The position numbers were made by a program, and so were the translations under genes. The notes below the pieces were generated by a model. That model saw only the letters and a list, made by a program, of their open reading frames with translations. It searched no databases and had not been told where the DNA came from. DNA of 64,000 bases from Rhizobium sp. SL42. GTDB lineage: Bacteria; Pseudomonadota; Alphaproteobacteria; Rhizobiales; Rhizobiaceae. Shown one piece after another: positions 51,262 to 60,951 of the stretch. The stretch is from the NCBI RefSeq assembly GCF_021729845.1, contig NZ_CP063398.1, positions 124,001-188,000 on the forward strand, in the 5' to 3' direction. Every line of letters begins with the position of its first letter. Positions within the stretch are counted from its first letter, which is position 1.

Positions 51262-54200
51262 ATGAACACCCCACCCGTCGACCACGGCTCCTTCAATTTG
51301 TCGCGTTGGGCGATCGGCCATCCCAGCATGGCACGCTTTCTGTTCGGCCTCATCCTGATCGCAGGTCTTTTCGGCCTGATGCGCATGGGCCAGAAGGAAG
51401 ATCCTGATTTCACCTTCCGCGTCATGGTCGTGCAGGCCTTCTGGCCCGGCGCGTCGTTGACCGATATGCAGGATCAGGTGGTCAACAAGATCGAGCGCAA
51501 GCTGCAGGAGACGCCCTATCTCGACTGGGTCAAATCCTACACTCGCGCCGGCTCGGCCATCATCACGCTTCAGGTCAAGGGCAATACGGACGCAAACGAC
51601 GTGGCCGATGCCTTCTACCAGGTGCGCAAGAAGATCAGCGACATCGAGAACGAACTGCCCGAGGGCTTGCTCGGCCCCTATTTCAATGACGAATTCGGCG
51701 ACACCTATATCACACTCTATTCGCTGACCGGAAACGGCTACAGCTATCCGGAACTGAAGAACTACGCGATCCAGGCCCGCGACGTACTGCTCTCGACGGC
51801 GGGCGTGGAAAAGGCGGTGATCCTCGGCGATCAGCCGCAGAAGATCTTCATTGAAGTGTCTTCCAAGGCACTTGCGGAGCGCGGTCTCACCTTCACCGAT
51901 CTGCAGAATGCGCTGGCTGGCCAGAATGCGATTGACGCCACTGGCACGATCGATACCGGCGAACGCTCGGTGCGCATCGCCGTCGACGGCGGTTTCAGCG
52001 CCGCCGAAGACATTCGCGAACTCCGCCTTAAGGCAGGCGACCAGATCACACGCCTCGGCGACATTGCCACAGTCACCGAAGGCCTCGAGGATCCCTATCA
52101 GCGCAAGTTCCGCTTCAACGGCCAGGATTCCGTCCAGGTCGGCGTGGTGATGACCAAGGGCTTCAAGGTCACGGATGTCGGCAAATCCGTCGAAGAGACA
52201 CTGTCCCGTTTCGAGGCAAGCCTGCCGCTTGGCGTCGAGGTATCACAGATCTCCAACCAGCCGGAAGTCGTGGAAGAGGCCGTCGGCGAATTCATGAAGG
52301 CTCTCGGCGAGGCCCTGCTGATCGTGCTGGTCGTGTCGTTCATCTCGATCGGCTGGCGCTCGGGCCTGGTTATCGCCATTGCGATCCCGCTGGTGCTGGC
52401 GGCCACTTTTGCCGTCATGTACCAGTTCGGGCTCGACCTTCAGCGCATTTCGCTTGGCGCCCTGATCATCGCGCTCGGGCTTCTTGTCGATGACGCGATG
52501 ATTGTCGTGGAACTGATGGAACGAAAACTGGAGGAGGGGCTGCACAAGATCGACGCGGCGAGTTTCGCCTATTCGTCGACCGCCTTCCCGATGTTGACCG
52601 GGACACTGATCACCATCGCCGGCTTCATTCCCGTCGGCTTTGCGGAATCGACCGCAGGCGAATATGTCCGGTCGCTCTTCTATGTCGTCGGCATCTCGCT
52701 GGTCATATCCTGGTTCGTGGCCGTCTATTTCACGCCTTGGCTCGGCTACATGATCCTCAAGCAGAGACACCATGCCGGCAACCATCACGATGCTTTCGAT
52801 ACGCCGTTTTATCATCGGCTGCGCTCCACCGTTGTCTGGGCGGTCAAGCATCGGCTCATCGTGATCCTGCTGACGCTCACGGCGTTCGTCACCAGTCTTT
52901 GGGCCTTCCAGTTCATTCCGCAGAACTTCTTCCCGCAATCCTCACGGCCGGAAATCCTCGTCGACCTTTGGCTGCCGGAAGGCACTTCGATTTCCGAGGT
53001 TGAACGCCAGGCGACCATTCTCGAGGGCCGGATCCTCAAGGAAGACGACCAGCGGTTTGTTGCGACTTATATCGGGGAGGGGGCACCGCGCTTCTTCCTG
53101 CCGCTCGACCAGCAGCTGCGCAATCCGAACTATGCCCAGCTTCTGGTCATGGCCAAAAACGAAGAGGGACGCGAGCGCTTGATCACCAAGATCCGCGACA
53201 TGCTCGCAGCCGATTTCCCGGACATCCGCGGCAAGGTCGACCGCCTGTTCCTCGGCCCTCCAACGGGCTGGCCGGTCCAGATGCGCGTTTCGGGACCGGA
53301 CCGCGCCGAGGTTCGCCGGATTGCCGACGAGGTGAAGAAGGCCTTCAACACCAACCCGGTCCTTCAGGCCGTTCACGACGATTGGCTTGAGCCAGTTCCG
53401 GCGATGAAGCTGGTCGTCGATCAGGATCGCGCCCGTGCGCTCGGCGTTACCTCGCAGAGACTTCGCCAGATGCTGCAGGCGACAATGAGCGGCGCACCGC
53501 TGGCGGACGTTCGGGCAGGGGAGGAGACAATCTCGATTGTCGCCCGTGAACCGGAGGAGAGCCGCAAGCTGTTGACAGCTGTCAACTCGATCTACATCCC
53601 GACTGACAACGGCACCTTCGTACCACTGTCCCAGGTCGCCAAGGTCGTGCCAACTCTGGAACAAGGCATCGAATGGCGTCGCAACCGTCTGCCGACCATC
53701 ACGGTCCGCGCCACCCTTCCGGATGGCATTCAGTCGAACGACGTCACGATGAAGATGTTCGCCGAGCTCCAGCCTCTGCGGGATCGACTGCCCGCCGGAT
53801 ATCAAGTCGAGATCCAGGGCGGAGCCGAAGACAGCGCCGAGAGCCAGAACTCCATTGCCGCGAAAGCGCCGATCATGCTGCTGGTCATCGTCGTGCTGCT
53901 GATGATCCAGCTCCAGCACTTCGGCAAGGCGATGCTGGTTCTGGCCACCGGACCGCTCGGCATTATCGGGGCGTCGGCCGCGCTGCTGATCTCCGGCGCC
54001 CCCTTCGGCTTCGTCGCGATCCTTGGGGTCATTGCCCTTCTCGGCATCATCATCCGCAACTCGATCATCCTTATCGACCAGATCGACCAGGACATTGCGG
54101 CGGGCATGGAACGCTCTGAAGCGATCGTTGGCTCGGCCGTACGACGCTTCCGCCCGATCATGCTGACAGCAATGACCGCCGTACTCGCGCTGATCCCGAT

Positions 54201-54342
54201 CTCGCGTGGAATCTTCTGGGGTCCGCTCGCCTACGCGATGATGGGCGGTATCCTGGTTGCGACGGTCCTGACGATCCTGGTTCTGCCGGCAGCCTATTCC
54301 CTGTTCTTCGGTCGCGCGCCCAAAAAGCTGGCGACCGAATAA
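51262..54342 (+). CDS. RND-family efflux pump inner-membrane subunit
   Basis: This 1026-residue transporter has the AcrB/MdtB-like twelve-helix layout with two large periplasmic loops. TM4 carries the proton-relay Asp pair in LGLLVDDAMIVVELMERK, and the late region GIIIRNSIILIDQIDQD is typical. The short first loop start (EDPDFTFRVMVVQAFWPGAS) fits the acriflavin-resistance group used for detergents, dyes or drugs. An exact second copy of a 16-bp palindrome lies inside the gene at 53571-53586. Confidence 0.93.
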   Translation: MNTPPVDHGSFNLSRWAIGHPSMARFLFGLILIAGLFGLMRMGQKEDPDFTFRVMVVQAFWPGASLTDMQDQVVNKIERKLQETPYLDWVKSYTRAGSAIITLQVKGNTDANDVADAFYQVRKKISDIENELPEGLLGPYFNDEFGDTYITLYSLTGNGYSYPELKNYAIQARDVLLSTAGVEKAVILGDQPQKIFIEVSSKALAERGLTFTDLQNALAGQNAIDATGTIDTGERSVRIAVDGGFSAAEDIRELRLKAGDQITRLGDIATVTEGLEDPYQRKFRFNGQDSVQVGVVMTKGFKVTDVGKSVEETLSRFEASLPLGVEVSQISNQPEVVEEAVGEFMKALGEALLIVLVVSFISIGWRSGLVIAIAIPLVLAATFAVMYQFGLDLQRISLGALIIALGLLVDDAMIVVELMERKLEEGLHKIDAASFAYSSTAFPMLTGTLITIAGFIPVGFAESTAGEYVRSLFYVVGISLVISWFVAVYFTPWLGYMILKQRHHAGNHHDAFDTPFYHRLRSTVVWAVKHRLIVILLTLTAFVTSLWAFQFIPQNFFPQSSRPEILVDLWLPEGTSISEVERQATILEGRILKEDDQRFVATYIGEGAPRFFLPLDQQLRNPNYAQLLVMAKNEEGRERLITKIRDMLAADFPDIRGKVDRLFLGPPTGWPVQMRVSGPDRAEVRRIADEVKKAFNTNPVLQAVHDDWLEPVPAMKLVVDQDRARALGVTSQRLRQMLQATMSGAPLADVRAGEETISIVAREPEESRKLLTAVNSIYIPTDNGTFVPLSQVAKVVPTLEQGIEWRRNRLPTITVRATLPDGIQSNDVTMKMFAELQPLRDRLPAGYQVEIQGGAEDSAESQNSIAAKAPIMLLVIVVLLMIQLQHFGKAMLVLATGPLGIIGASAALLISGAPFGFVAILGVIALLGIIIRNSIILIDQIDQDIAAGMERSEAIVGSAVRRFRPIMLTAMTAVLALIPISRGIFWGPLAYAMMGGILVATVLTILVLPAAYSLFFGRAPKKLATE
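53571..53586. repeat. Intragenic copy of the GTTGACAGCTGTCAAC palindrome
   Basis: This 16-bp sequence is identical to the inner part of the palindrome at 48940-48957. It lies within the RND pump gene, encoding LTAVN. It may be chance or a second binding site for the same regulator. Confidence 0.4.
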
Positions 54343-54844
54343 GGGGGAGGGAGGGGACCCCAAGCCCCCCCACGTCTGCATTTTATGGGCGATTGATCAA
54401 TCGGCCAGACATGCTAAAATTAGGATGAAGACCGCGCCGTGCGCGGTTTTCATTTTGCGACGCGAAAACCCGAAGTCGTTGGAAACTAACGCGTCTATCA
54501 TATCGCTAAAACAGCTTTCGTACGCCTTGCATACGATTAAAATCTGCAATTTTTCTGCTGTCCTGGGCCAATTTCGCCAATTTCCAGTCCAAAATGAAGT
54601 GATATTGCGGCAGAATCTCTCTTTACAACGTTTTTTAAGCCGATATGACGTTGGGCATGCGGGCCGCGACGACGAGCCTACACAATGGCCTCTTTACGAC
54701 AGCCATGGTGTTTTCGTCGCCTCGGTACGCCGGAATGGGGTTTAACGCCCTGTTTTGCAAAACACTGGGCGCGAAACACGCGCCACGGAACCAAAAGAAC
54801 CGGCGACCGGACAGTCATTGTCCAACGCCACTGGGAGACTGCTC
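54343..54844. other. 502-bp intergenic region: terminator plus dpp promoter region
   Basis: The first part holds the RND terminator (54428-54450). The rest, up to the dppA start, is AT-rich near 54530-54640 and probably carries the dpp promoter and a long leader. I found no gene and no recognisable riboswitch. Confidence 0.5.
54428..54450 (+). terminator. Rho-independent terminator after the RND pump
   Basis: ACCGCGC (54431-54437) pairs with GCGCGGT (54441-54447) around CGT, extended by AAG/TTT, and is followed by TTTTCATTTT. It closes the tetR-adaptor-pump transcript. Confidence 0.75.
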
Positions 54845-56443
54845 ATGAAATACAAGTTTGGCTTTGCCGCCGCAGCATTGCTCGCGGCTACGTTCCTGTC
54901 GAGCGCTGCGAGCGCCAAGACCTTCGTCTATTGCTCGGAAGGTTCGCCGGAAGGCTTCGACCCGGGCATGTACACCGCTGGCACGACATTCGATGCGTCG
55001 GCGCATCCGGTTTACAGCCGCCTGATGGAATTCAAGCCTGGCACGACCGAAGCCGAAGCCGGTCTGGCTGAAAGCTACACCGTGAACGCCGAAGGCACCG
55101 AATACACCTTCAAGCTGCGTCCGGGCGTCAAGTTCCACACCACCGAATTCTTCACGCCGACCCGCGAATTCAATGCGGACGACGTTCTGTTCTCGCTGGA
55201 GCGCCAGATCAAGGCCGATCATCCGTGGAACCAGTATGTAGCAGGCACCTCCTGGGAATATGCCGCGGGCATGGGCTTCCCGGAACTGATCAAGTCAATC
55301 GAGAAAGTCGATGACCTCACGGTCAAGATCACGCTCAACAAGCCGGAAGCACCTTTCCTCGCCAACCTGGCGATGCCGTTTGCATCGATCCTGTCGAAGG
55401 AATACGCCGACAGCCTCGAAAAGGCTGGCAAGAAGGAACAGCTGAACCAGATGCCGGTCGGCACGGGTCCGTTCTCCTTCGTCGGTTACCAGCAGGACGC
55501 GGTCATCCGCTTCAAGAAGAATGCTGACTACTGGGGCGGCGCACCGAAGATCGACGATCTCGTCTTCGCAATCACCACCGATGCTGCCGTTCGCTACCAG
55601 AAGCTAAAGGCCGGCGAATGCCACCTGATGCCGTTCCCGAACGCAGCAGACGTTGCCGCGATGAAGACCGACGAGTCGCTGACCGTCATGGAACAGGAAG
55701 GCCTGAACGTCGCCTACCTCGCCTACAATACGACCCAGGCTCCGTTCGACAAGCCGGAAGTCCGCAAGGCTCTGAACCAGGCGATCAACAAGCCGGCCAT
55801 CGTCGATGCCGTCTTCCAGGGCATGGCAACACCGGCCAAGAACCCGATCCCGCCGACAATGTGGTCCTACAACGAAGCCACGCAGGACGACGCTTACGAC
55901 CTCGACGCCGCCAAGAAGGCGCTCGAAGCCGCTGGCGTCAAGGATCTGTCGATGAAGATCTGGGCAATGCCGGTATCGCGTCCCTACATGCTGAACGCAC
56001 GCCGTGCGGCTGAAATCATGCAGGACGACTTTGCCAAGATCGGCGTCAAGGTCGAGATCGTTTCCTACGAATGGGCGGAATATCTCGACCGTTCGAAGGC
56101 CAAGGATCGTGACGGCGCCGTCATGCTCGGCTGGACCGGCGACAATGGCGATCCGGACAACTTCCTCGACACCCTGCTCGGCTGCGAAGCCGTAGGCGGC
56201 AACAACCGCGCTCAGTGGTGCAACGAAGAGTTCAACGCCCTGGTCAAGAAGGCCAAGGTCACGTCCGATCAGGCTGAACGCACCAAGCTTTACGAAGAAG
56301 CCCAGCTCGTCTTCAAGCGCGAAGCACCTTGGGCAACCATCGACCACTCCCTGTCCATCGTTCCGATGCGCAAGGAAGTCTCTGGCTTCGTTCAGAGCCC
56401 GCTCGGTGACTTCACCTTCGAAAACGTCGACATCGCCGAGTAA
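54845..56443 (+). CDS. dppA: Dipeptide ABC transporter substrate-binding protein (DppA-like)
   Basis: This 532-residue periplasmic protein of the SBP_bac_5 family has a signal peptide ending at ALAATFLSSAASA, then KTFVYCSEGSPEGFDPGMYTAG. The family block FKLRPGVKFHTTEFFTPTRE is present. The ATG at 54845 is preferred over the frame opening at 54755 because of the signal peptide and the CTGGGAGACTG just upstream. DppA binds dipeptides and in some bacteria haem or 5-aminolaevulinate. A strong hairpin at 56461-56486 separates it from dppB. Confidence 0.92.
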   Translation: MKYKFGFAAAALLAATFLSSAASAKTFVYCSEGSPEGFDPGMYTAGTTFDASAHPVYSRLMEFKPGTTEAEAGLAESYTVNAEGTEYTFKLRPGVKFHTTEFFTPTREFNADDVLFSLERQIKADHPWNQYVAGTSWEYAAGMGFPELIKSIEKVDDLTVKITLNKPEAPFLANLAMPFASILSKEYADSLEKAGKKEQLNQMPVGTGPFSFVGYQQDAVIRFKKNADYWGGAPKIDDLVFAITTDAAVRYQKLKAGECHLMPFPNAADVAAMKTDESLTVMEQEGLNVAYLAYNTTQAPFDKPEVRKALNQAINKPAIVDAVFQGMATPAKNPIPPTMWSYNEATQDDAYDLDAAKKALEAAGVKDLSMKIWAMPVSRPYMLNARRAAEIMQDDFAKIGVKVEIVSYEWAEYLDRSKAKDRDGAVMLGWTGDNGDPDNFLDTLLGCEAVGGNNRAQWCNEEFNALVKKAKVTSDQAERTKLYEEAQLVFKREAPWATIDHSLSIVPMRKEVSGFVQSPLGDFTFENVDIAE

Positions 56444-56460
56444 TCGGATACGAGACGCAG

Positions 56461-56486
56461 TCGCCGCGGGCCAAAACCCGCGGCGA
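56461..56486 (+). other. Strong stem-loop between dppA and dppB
   Basis: TCGCCGCGGG (56461-56470) pairs perfectly with CCCGCGGCGA (56477-56486) around CCAAAA. It is followed by TTCTCGTT, so it could be a partial terminator or mRNA stabiliser that raises dppA over dppBCDF. A smaller hairpin (CCGGA/TCCGG at 56503-56517) follows. Confidence 0.7.
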
Positions 56487-56616
56487 TTCTCGTTAAGCTC
56501 CACCGGACAAAATCCGGCGATTTCCACGGTTCGAAACCCGATACGGCTTTTCGAGTGACCGAAGAGGCGACAAGCCCACGGTCCGACCTTCATAAGAAAA
56601 ACAACAGGTCTCCTAC

Positions 56617-57621
56617 ATGTTTGGCTTTCTCTTGCGGCGGCTTGCCGTCTTGATCCCGACCTTCATCGGCGTATCGATCATAGCCTTCGCCTTCATCCGG
56701 CTGCTGCCGGGTGATCCCGTCGCGCTTTTGTCTGGCGAGCGCGTGATGTCGCCTGAGCGACACGCGGAAATCAGCGCAAATCTCGGCCTCGACCGGCCGA
56801 TAGTCGTGCAGTATTTCGACTATATCAGCGGCGTCCTGACCGGTGATTTCGGCACGTCAATCGTCTCGAAGAGCCCGATCATCGACCAGTTCTTCGCGCT
56901 GTTCCCGGCGACCATCGAACTGTCCTTCTGTGCCATCATGATCGCCATCGCGATCGGCGTTCCAGCCGGCATCATTGCTGCAATCAAGCGCGGCTCGGCC
57001 TTCGACCAGACGATGATGGGCATTGCGCTCGTCGGCTATTCGATGCCGATCTTCTGGTGGGGCCTGCTGCTGATCATCCTGTTTTCCGGCATCCTGCAGT
57101 GGACACCGGTCTCGGGTCGTATCTCGCTGATGTTCTTCTTCCCGCCCGTCACCGGATTCATGCTGATCGACAGCCTGCTGTCGGGTCAAAAGGGTGCCTT
57201 CTCATCGGCCCTCAGCCACCTGATCCTGCCGTCGATCGTGCTCGCCACCATTCCGCTTGCCGTCATCGCACGCCAGACCCGATCGGCCATGCTGGAAGTG
57301 CTGTCGGAGGACTATATCCGCACGGCCCGCGCCAAGGGCCTTTCGCCGTTCCGGGTGGTCGGCCTGCATGCCCTGCGCAATGCGATGATCCCGGTGATTA
57401 CCACGATCGGCCTGCAGATCGGCGTCATGCTTGCCGGCGCGATCCTGACCGAAACGATCTTCTCGTGGCCGGGCATCGGCAAATGGATGGTCGACAGCGT
57501 ATTCCGCCGCGATTATCCCGTCATCCAGGGCGGTTTGCTGCTGATTGCCGGCATCATCATGGTCGTCAACCTGATCGTTGATCTCCTGTATGGCCTGATC
57601 AACCCGCGCATCCGCCACTAG
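56617..57621 (+). CDS. dppB: Dipeptide ABC transporter permease (DppB-like)
   Basis: This 334-residue permease of the oligopeptide type starts with FGFLLRRLAVLIPTFIGVSIIAF and LLPGDPV, the classic DppB/OppB opening. The cytoplasmic EAA loop EDYIRTARAKGLSPFRVVGLHALRNAMIPV lies near residue 230. Six helices are visible. It is followed after 14 bp by dppC. Confidence 0.93.
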   Translation: MFGFLLRRLAVLIPTFIGVSIIAFAFIRLLPGDPVALLSGERVMSPERHAEISANLGLDRPIVVQYFDYISGVLTGDFGTSIVSKSPIIDQFFALFPATIELSFCAIMIAIAIGVPAGIIAAIKRGSAFDQTMMGIALVGYSMPIFWWGLLLIILFSGILQWTPVSGRISLMFFFPPVTGFMLIDSLLSGQKGAFSSALSHLILPSIVLATIPLAVIARQTRSAMLEVLSEDYIRTARAKGLSPFRVVGLHALRNAMIPVITTIGLQIGVMLAGAILTETIFSWPGIGKWMVDSVFRRDYPVIQGGLLLIAGIIMVVNLIVDLLYGLINPRIRH

Positions 57622-57635
57622 AAGGATAAAATCCC

Positions 57636-58544
57636 ATGGCTGAGACCACTCAAAGCCAGCCGGTCACCACAGCGGCGATGCGCCGCCAGATGCTGGCCGA
57701 GTTCTGGTTCTACTTTTCCGAAAACCGCGGCGCCGTCATTGGCCTCGTCGTTTTCATCGCCCTTGTGCTGATCGCGGTGTTTGCACCGCTGGTCGCACCG
57801 CATTCGCCATTCGAACAGTATCGCGATGCCATTCTCCTGCCGCCCGCCTGGCTTGAAGGCGGCAGTTGGAGCTATCCTCTGGGCACCGATCCGGTCGGCC
57901 GCGATATCATGTCGCGCCTGATCTACGGATCGCAATACTCGCTGTTCATCGGTGTGTTCGTCACGACGCTCTCGCTGACTACCGGCATCGCGATCGGCGT
58001 GCTGGCCGGCTATTACGGCGGTTGGCTCGACACCACGATCATGCGCCTGATGGACATCATCCTGGCATTTCCGTCGCTGCTTCTGGCACTGGTGCTTGTC
58101 GCGATCCTTGGACCGGGCCTGACCAACGGCATGATCGCCATCGCACTGACACTGCAGCCGCATTTCGTCCGCCTGACGCGTGCCGCGGTCATGTCGGAAA
58201 AGACCCGTGACTATGTGACGGCCGCCCGGCTGGCCGGGGCAGGGCCGTTCCGCCTGATGTTCCGCACCATCCTGCCGAACTGCATGGCGCCATTGATCGT
58301 CCAGGCAACGCTGTCGTTTTCGAACGCCATCCTCGACGCCGCAGCACTCGGCTTCCTCGGCATGGGCGCACAGCCGCCGGCACCCGAATGGGGCACCATG
58401 CTGGCAGAAGCCCGAGAGTTCATCCTGCGCGCCTGGTGGGTCGTGACTTTCCCGGGTCTGGCAATCCTGATCACGGTTCTGGCGATCAACCTGATGGGCG
58501 ACGGCCTGCGCGACGCGCTCGACCCCAAGCTGAAGAGGTCCTGA
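57636..58544 (+). CDS. dppC: Dipeptide ABC transporter permease (DppC-like)
   Basis: This 302-residue permease has the DppC/OppC opening (soluble start, then VIGLVVFIALVLIAVFAPL), the block LGTDPVGRDIMSRLIYGS, and the EAA loop TRDYVTAARLAGAGPFRLMFRTILP. It ends 1 bp before dppD. Confidence 0.93.
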   Translation: MAETTQSQPVTTAAMRRQMLAEFWFYFSENRGAVIGLVVFIALVLIAVFAPLVAPHSPFEQYRDAILLPPAWLEGGSWSYPLGTDPVGRDIMSRLIYGSQYSLFIGVFVTTLSLTTGIAIGVLAGYYGGWLDTTIMRLMDIILAFPSLLLALVLVAILGPGLTNGMIAIALTLQPHFVRLTRAAVMSEKTRDYVTAARLAGAGPFRLMFRTILPNCMAPLIVQATLSFSNAILDAAALGFLGMGAQPPAPEWGTMLAEAREFILRAWWVVTFPGLAILITVLAINLMGDGLRDALDPKLKRS

Positions 58545-58545
58545 C

Positions 58546-59397
58546 ATGGCACTTCTCGACATTCAAAATCTCACGGTCGAGTTCGAGACCGCTTCGGGCT
58601 GGTTCAAGGCCGTCGATGGCGTGTCGCTTTCGGTCAATGCTGGCGAAGTGCTTGCAATCGTTGGCGAAAGTGGCTCCGGCAAGTCCGTTGCCATGCTGGC
58701 GGTCATGGGGCTTTTGCCTTGGACAGCCAAGATCACGGCCGATCGCATGCTCTTTCTCGGGCGCGATATACAGGGCATGTCGCCTTCCGATCGCCGCAAG
58801 CTGATTGGCAAGGATGTGGCGATGATCTTCCAGGAGCCTGTCGCCAGCCTCAACCCCTGCTTTACCGTCGGCTTCCAGATCGAGGAAGTGCTGAAACTGC
58901 ATATGGGCATGGGTGCAAAGGAGCGCCGTGCCAGAGCGATCGAGCTGTTCAAGCTCGTCGGCCTGCCGGATCCGGCTGAACGCCTCAATCACTTCCCCCA
59001 TCAGATGTCGGGCGGCCAGTGCCAGCGCGTGATGATCGCCATGGCGATTGCCTGCAATCCGAAACTGCTGATCGCCGACGAACCGACGACGGCCCTCGAT
59101 GTGACGATTCAGAAGCAGATCCTTGATCTGCTGATGAAGCTGCAGGTCGAGACCGGCATGGGCCTGATCATGATCACCCATGACATGGCGGTGGTCGCCG
59201 AAACCGCCGACCGGGTCATCGTCCAGTACAAGGGCAAGAAGATGGAGGAGGCCGACGTGCTTTCGCTGTTCGAAGCGCCGAAGAACCCCTACACCAAGGC
59301 GCTGCTTTCCGCTTTGCCGGAAAATGCCACCGGTGATCGTCTGACGACGGTTTCCGATTTCATGGCAGCAACCCAGACGACGGGAGGTGCAGCATGA
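58546..59397 (+). CDS. dppD: Dipeptide ABC transporter ATPase (DppD-like)
   Basis: This 283-residue ATPase has Walker A GESGSGKS, the signature region MSGGQCQR, Walker [13 protein letters not shown] and switch His MITHDM. The C-terminal oligopeptide-ATPase extension [13 protein letters not shown] is present but shorter than in Escherichia coli DppD, which is typically near 330 residues. That extension may lack the Fe-S Cys. It overlaps dppF by 4 bp. Confidence 0.92.
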   Translation: MALLDIQNLTVEFETASGWFKAVDGVSLSVNAGEVLAIVGESGSGKSVAMLAVMGLLPWTAKITADRMLFLGRDIQGMSPSDRRKLIGKDVAMIFQEPVASLNPCFTVGFQIEEVLKLHMGMGAKERRARAIELFKLVGLPDPAERLNHFPHQMSGGQCQRVMIAMAIACNPKLLIADEPTTALDVTIQKQILDLLMKLQVETGMGLIMITHDMAVVAETADRVIVQYKGKKMEEADVLSLFEAPKNPYTKALLSALPENATGDRLTTVSDFMAATQTTGGAA

Positions 59398-60260
59398 GCA
59401 CTGCAGCCGGCAACACCAGCGGCGTTCCCATGCTGGAAATTCGCGACATCAAGCGCGATTATCACGTGCCGCAGGGCTTCCTGAAGGCCGACAAGACCGT
59501 GCATGCGGTCAAGGGCGTATCGTTCAAGCTCGAGACCGGCAAGACGCTGGCTATCGTCGGTGAAAGCGGCTGCGGCAAGTCGACCCTTGCCCGTATCCTT
59601 ACCTTCATCGATGAGCCTACCGGCGGCGAACTGCTGATCGAAGGCAAGAAGGTCGATACCCGTCCGGGTCACCTGACTGCGGAAATGCGCCAGAAGGTGC
59701 AGATCGTCTTCCAGAACCCGTATGGATCGCTCAATCCGCGCCAGAAGATCGGCGACGTTCTCGGCGAACCGCTTTTGATCAACACCAAGATGACCCCCGC
59801 AGAACGCCGCGAGCGGGCAACGGAAATGCTGATCAAGGTCGGCCTCGGTCCGGAGCACTACAATCGCTATCCGCACATGTTCTCCGGCGGCCAGCGTCAG
59901 CGCATCGCGATTGCCCGTGCATTGATGCTGAACCCGAAGCTTCTGGTCCTCGACGAGCCGGTATCGGCGCTCGACCTGTCCGTCCAGGCACAGGTTCTCA
60001 ACCTGCTTGCCGATCTGCAGGAAGAGTTCGGCCTGACTTATGTCTTCATCAGCCATGACCTTTCGGTCGTGCGCTACATCGCGGACGAGGTGATGGTCAT
60101 GTACTACGGCGAGGCCGTCGAATACGGCACGCGTGACGCGGTTTTCTCCAATCCGCAGCACGAGTATACCCGCACATTGTTTGCCGCGACCCCGCGTGCC
60201 GATGTGGAATCGATCCGCGCCCGCATGGCAAAACGCGGCAAGCTGGTCAGCGCAGGCTAA
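59394..60260 (+). CDS. dppF: Dipeptide ABC transporter ATPase (DppF-like)
   Basis: This 288-residue ATPase has Walker A GESGCGKS, the block NPYGSLNPRQKI, signature FSGGQRQR, Walker B LLVLDEPVSALD and switch His FISHDLSVV. The shortened C-terminal oligopeptide region HEYTRTLFAATPR is present. The ATGA overlap with dppD indicates coupling. A terminator follows at 60290-60310. Confidence 0.92.
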   Translation: MSTAAGNTSGVPMLEIRDIKRDYHVPQGFLKADKTVHAVKGVSFKLETGKTLAIVGESGCGKSTLARILTFIDEPTGGELLIEGKKVDTRPGHLTAEMRQKVQIVFQNPYGSLNPRQKIGDVLGEPLLINTKMTPAERRERATEMLIKVGLGPEHYNRYPHMFSGGQRQRIAIARALMLNPKLLVLDEPVSALDLSVQAQVLNLLADLQEEFGLTYVFISHDLSVVRYIADEVMVMYYGEAVEYGTRDAVFSNPQHEYTRTLFAATPRADVESIRARMAKRGKLVSAG

Positions 60261-60289
60261 CTTTTGGACCACTGAAAAGTGCAGGGGAG

Positions 60290-60310
60290 GGGCGCCGATG
60301 GCGCCCTTTT
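60290..60310 (+). terminator. Terminator after dppF
   Basis: GGGCGCC (60290-60296) pairs with GGCGCCC (60300-60306) around GAT and is followed by TTTT. On the other strand it lies just past the stop codon of the Lrp/AsnC gene, so it may work in both directions. Confidence 0.75.
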
Positions 60311-60787
60311 CTATTCCGGCAGATGGCCGTAGGAGATCTTCGGACTGTCGAAGACCATGGTGGATCGGATCGTCTTGATCTCCGCCAGCCGATCGAATTC
60401 CTGCCAGATCAGCCGCTTGTAGTCGGCCATGTCGCGCACCGAGATCTTCAGCAGGAAATCGAAATCTCCGGCCACAGCGTGGATCTCCACCACTTCCGGC
60501 AAGCGGCCGACCATCTGGATAAATCGATCGCCGACCTGTGGCGTGGTGCGGTCCAGGGTGATTTCGACATAGGCCTGCAGGCCAAGGCCTACCCGGGCCG
60601 CATCAATGATTACCGCCTGGCGGATGATGCCGCTGCTGTAGAGACGTGATAACCTGCGCGAGAGCGGTGCCGCGGTGAGACCAACCCGGTCTGCAAGCTC
60701 CGCATTGCTCAGGCTCGCATTTTCAAGCAGGCATTCGATAATGCGGCGGTCGATGCGGTCGAGGTCGAATTGAGGGTCGCTGGTCAT
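60311..60787 (-). CDS. Lrp/AsnC-family transcriptional regulator
   Basis: This 158-residue regulator has the AsnC-type helix-turn-helix (residues about 8-60: LDRIDRRIIECLLENASLSNAELADRVGLT split at the first helix) and a C-terminal RAM domain (VVEIHAVAGDFDFLLKISV). The ATG at 60787 is used; an ATG at 60805 has its ribosome site too close. It is divergent from the aromatic aminotransferase and likely controls it in response to an amino acid. Confidence 0.9.
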   Translation of the reverse strand: MTSDPQFDLDRIDRRIIECLLENASLSNAELADRVGLTAAPLSRRLSRLYSSGIIRQAVIIDAARVGLGLQAYVEITLDRTTPQVGDRFIQMVGRLPEVVEIHAVAGDFDFLLKISVRDMADYKRLIWQEFDRLAEIKTIRSTMVFDSPKISYGHLPE

Positions 60788-60951
60788 GAAAACATCATTC
60801 CCCATCTTCCGGCAATTTTCTAGCGCAAATGTTACCTCATGCGCAATTCAATACAACTCATATTGGGCGACACTAGAATATTGCGCGCGACTTTGCTCGA
60901 ACGAATCACTATCATTTGCGTAATCTGTACGCCCCCAGACAAAGGCCTCCC

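Noticed and set aside
52942..54381. 479-codon open frame opposite the RND pump
   Set aside because: Asp/Arg/Gln-rich antisense frame in a GC-rich gene; the RND motifs on the plus strand are decisive.
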